Of a DNA stretch of 5,532 nt, positions 5,177 through 5,532 are shown in pieces. The notes under the pieces are model-generated. The model ran no database searches and was not told where the DNA came from. It was given only the letters and a program-made list of their open reading frames with translations. Both the position numbers and the translations under genes were made by a program. This DNA comes from Acidobacteriota bacterium. Lineage in GTDB: Bacteria; Acidobacteriota; Terriglobia; Terriglobales; Acidobacteriaceae. Positions within the stretch are counted from its first letter, which is position 1. Each line of letters opens with the position of its first letter. The DNA lies in the NCBI GenBank assembly GCA_021805265.1, contig JAJZFR010000303.1, positions 1 through 5,532 of the forward strand, in the 5' to 3' direction.

Positions 5177-5532
5177 ATCCATCCGTACTGCAATCCTCGC
5201 CGGACAGCCGGGTCCACTCGGTCCATCCAGCCTGCCAGGCCAGCTTCGACGATCTCGAGCAACTCCTCGCCTCCTCCACGCCGCGCACTGCGGTCGTAGA
5301 CTGCGACGGCACTCTCTGGAGCGGCGACTCCGGCTACGGCTTCATGATCTGGTCTATGGAACAGGGCCTCATCTCTCGCAGCGCGAGCGACTGGATCGAC
5401 ACTCGCCATCGCGCCTACCAGTCCGGCCAGGTCAGCGAGGCCCGGATTTGCGGCGAGATGACCCAGGTCTACGCCGGCATCAGCGAACGCGAGCTGAGCC
5501 AGGCCGCCCAAGTCTACTTCGACCTGCACGTC
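5173..5532 (+). CDS. HAD-superfamily (HAD-IB-like) phosphatase, 3' end cut by window edge
   Basis: A predicted cytoplasmic phosphohydrolase of the haloacid dehalogenase superfamily; the physiological substrate is unknown. I translated 120 residues by hand to the right edge with no stop. Motif I is clear in TAVVDCDGTLWSGDSG (39-54): D43 would be the nucleophile and D45 the acid/base of DxDGT. The following helical stretch (about 56-120) fits the C1 cap insertion of phosphoserine-phosphatase-like HADs. Motifs II-IV lie beyond the window, so only family membership is supported. Start: GTG at 5173-5175 overlaps the stop of the 12-codon leader ORF. A GTG at 5158-5160 is also in frame after a stop at 5116-5118, but has no Shine-Dalgarno. 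It is transcribed away from the polysaccharide genes, so a role in the polysaccharide pathway is not implied. Confidence 0.82.
   Translation, partial: MNPSVLQSSPDSRVHSVHPACQASFDDLEQLLASSTPRTAVVDCDGTLWSGDSGYGFMIWSMEQGLISRSASDWIDTRHRAYQSGQVSEARICGEMTQVYAGISERELSQAAQVYFDLHV

Noticed and set aside
4990..5529. 179-codon minus-strand open frame opposite the HAD gene
   Set aside because: The plus strand carries the HAD motif VVDCDGTLW with a natural GTG start and the overlap with the leader; the minus-strand frame is its shadow.

Overview
The window is high-GC bacterial DNA from an exopolysaccharide (capsule/EPS/O-antigen type) locus. Three genes lie head to tail on the minus strand and one truncated gene lies on the plus strand. 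Two of the four start codons are clearly GTG and one is TTG. The O-antigen-ligase-like membrane protein, the polysaccharide co-polymerase/export protein, the WbpP-like sugar epimerase and a HAD-IB type phosphatase opening with TAVVDCDGTLW together resemble Acidobacteriota (Terriglobia) EPS loci. That taxonomic guess comes from protein flavour only and is of low to moderate confidence.

Layout, in transcription order on the minus strand. (1) 4680-3739: an extended SDR nucleotide-sugar 4-epimerase that would make a UDP-hexose(amine/uronate) precursor. (2) 3738-3488: a 251-bp gap holding a 114-bp palindromic, MITE-like element. (3) 3487-896: an 863-residue protein joining an inner-membrane polysaccharide co-polymerase (Wzz/GumC type) to an outer-membrane polysaccharide export protein (Wza/GumB type, Poly_export plus SLBB domains). 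These are normally two proteins. A signal-peptide-like third hydrophobic segment sits exactly at the join and keeps the topology consistent. (4) 895-765: a 131-bp gap with a 23-bp near-perfect palindrome nested in a 13-bp inverted repeat. (5) 764 to the left edge: the N-terminal 254 residues of an O-antigen ligase/polymerase family (Wzy_C) membrane protein.

On the plus strand, after a 457-bp divergent intergenic region with an AT-rich core, there is a 12-codon leader ORF with a strong Shine-Dalgarno. It ends in a GTGA overlap with a HAD-family phosphatase gene that runs off the right edge.

The minus-strand genes fit one pathway: the epimerase supplies the activated sugar, the Wzy-like protein polymerises or transfers the glycan, and the fused co-polymerase/exporter controls chain length and spans the envelope. 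The HAD gene is divergent and need not belong to it. No glycosyltransferase, flippase, tyrosine kinase, RNA gene, complete insertion sequence or CRISPR array was seen. The most unusual item is the fused co-polymerase/exporter; the next are the two nested-palindrome gaps and the overlapping leader ORF.
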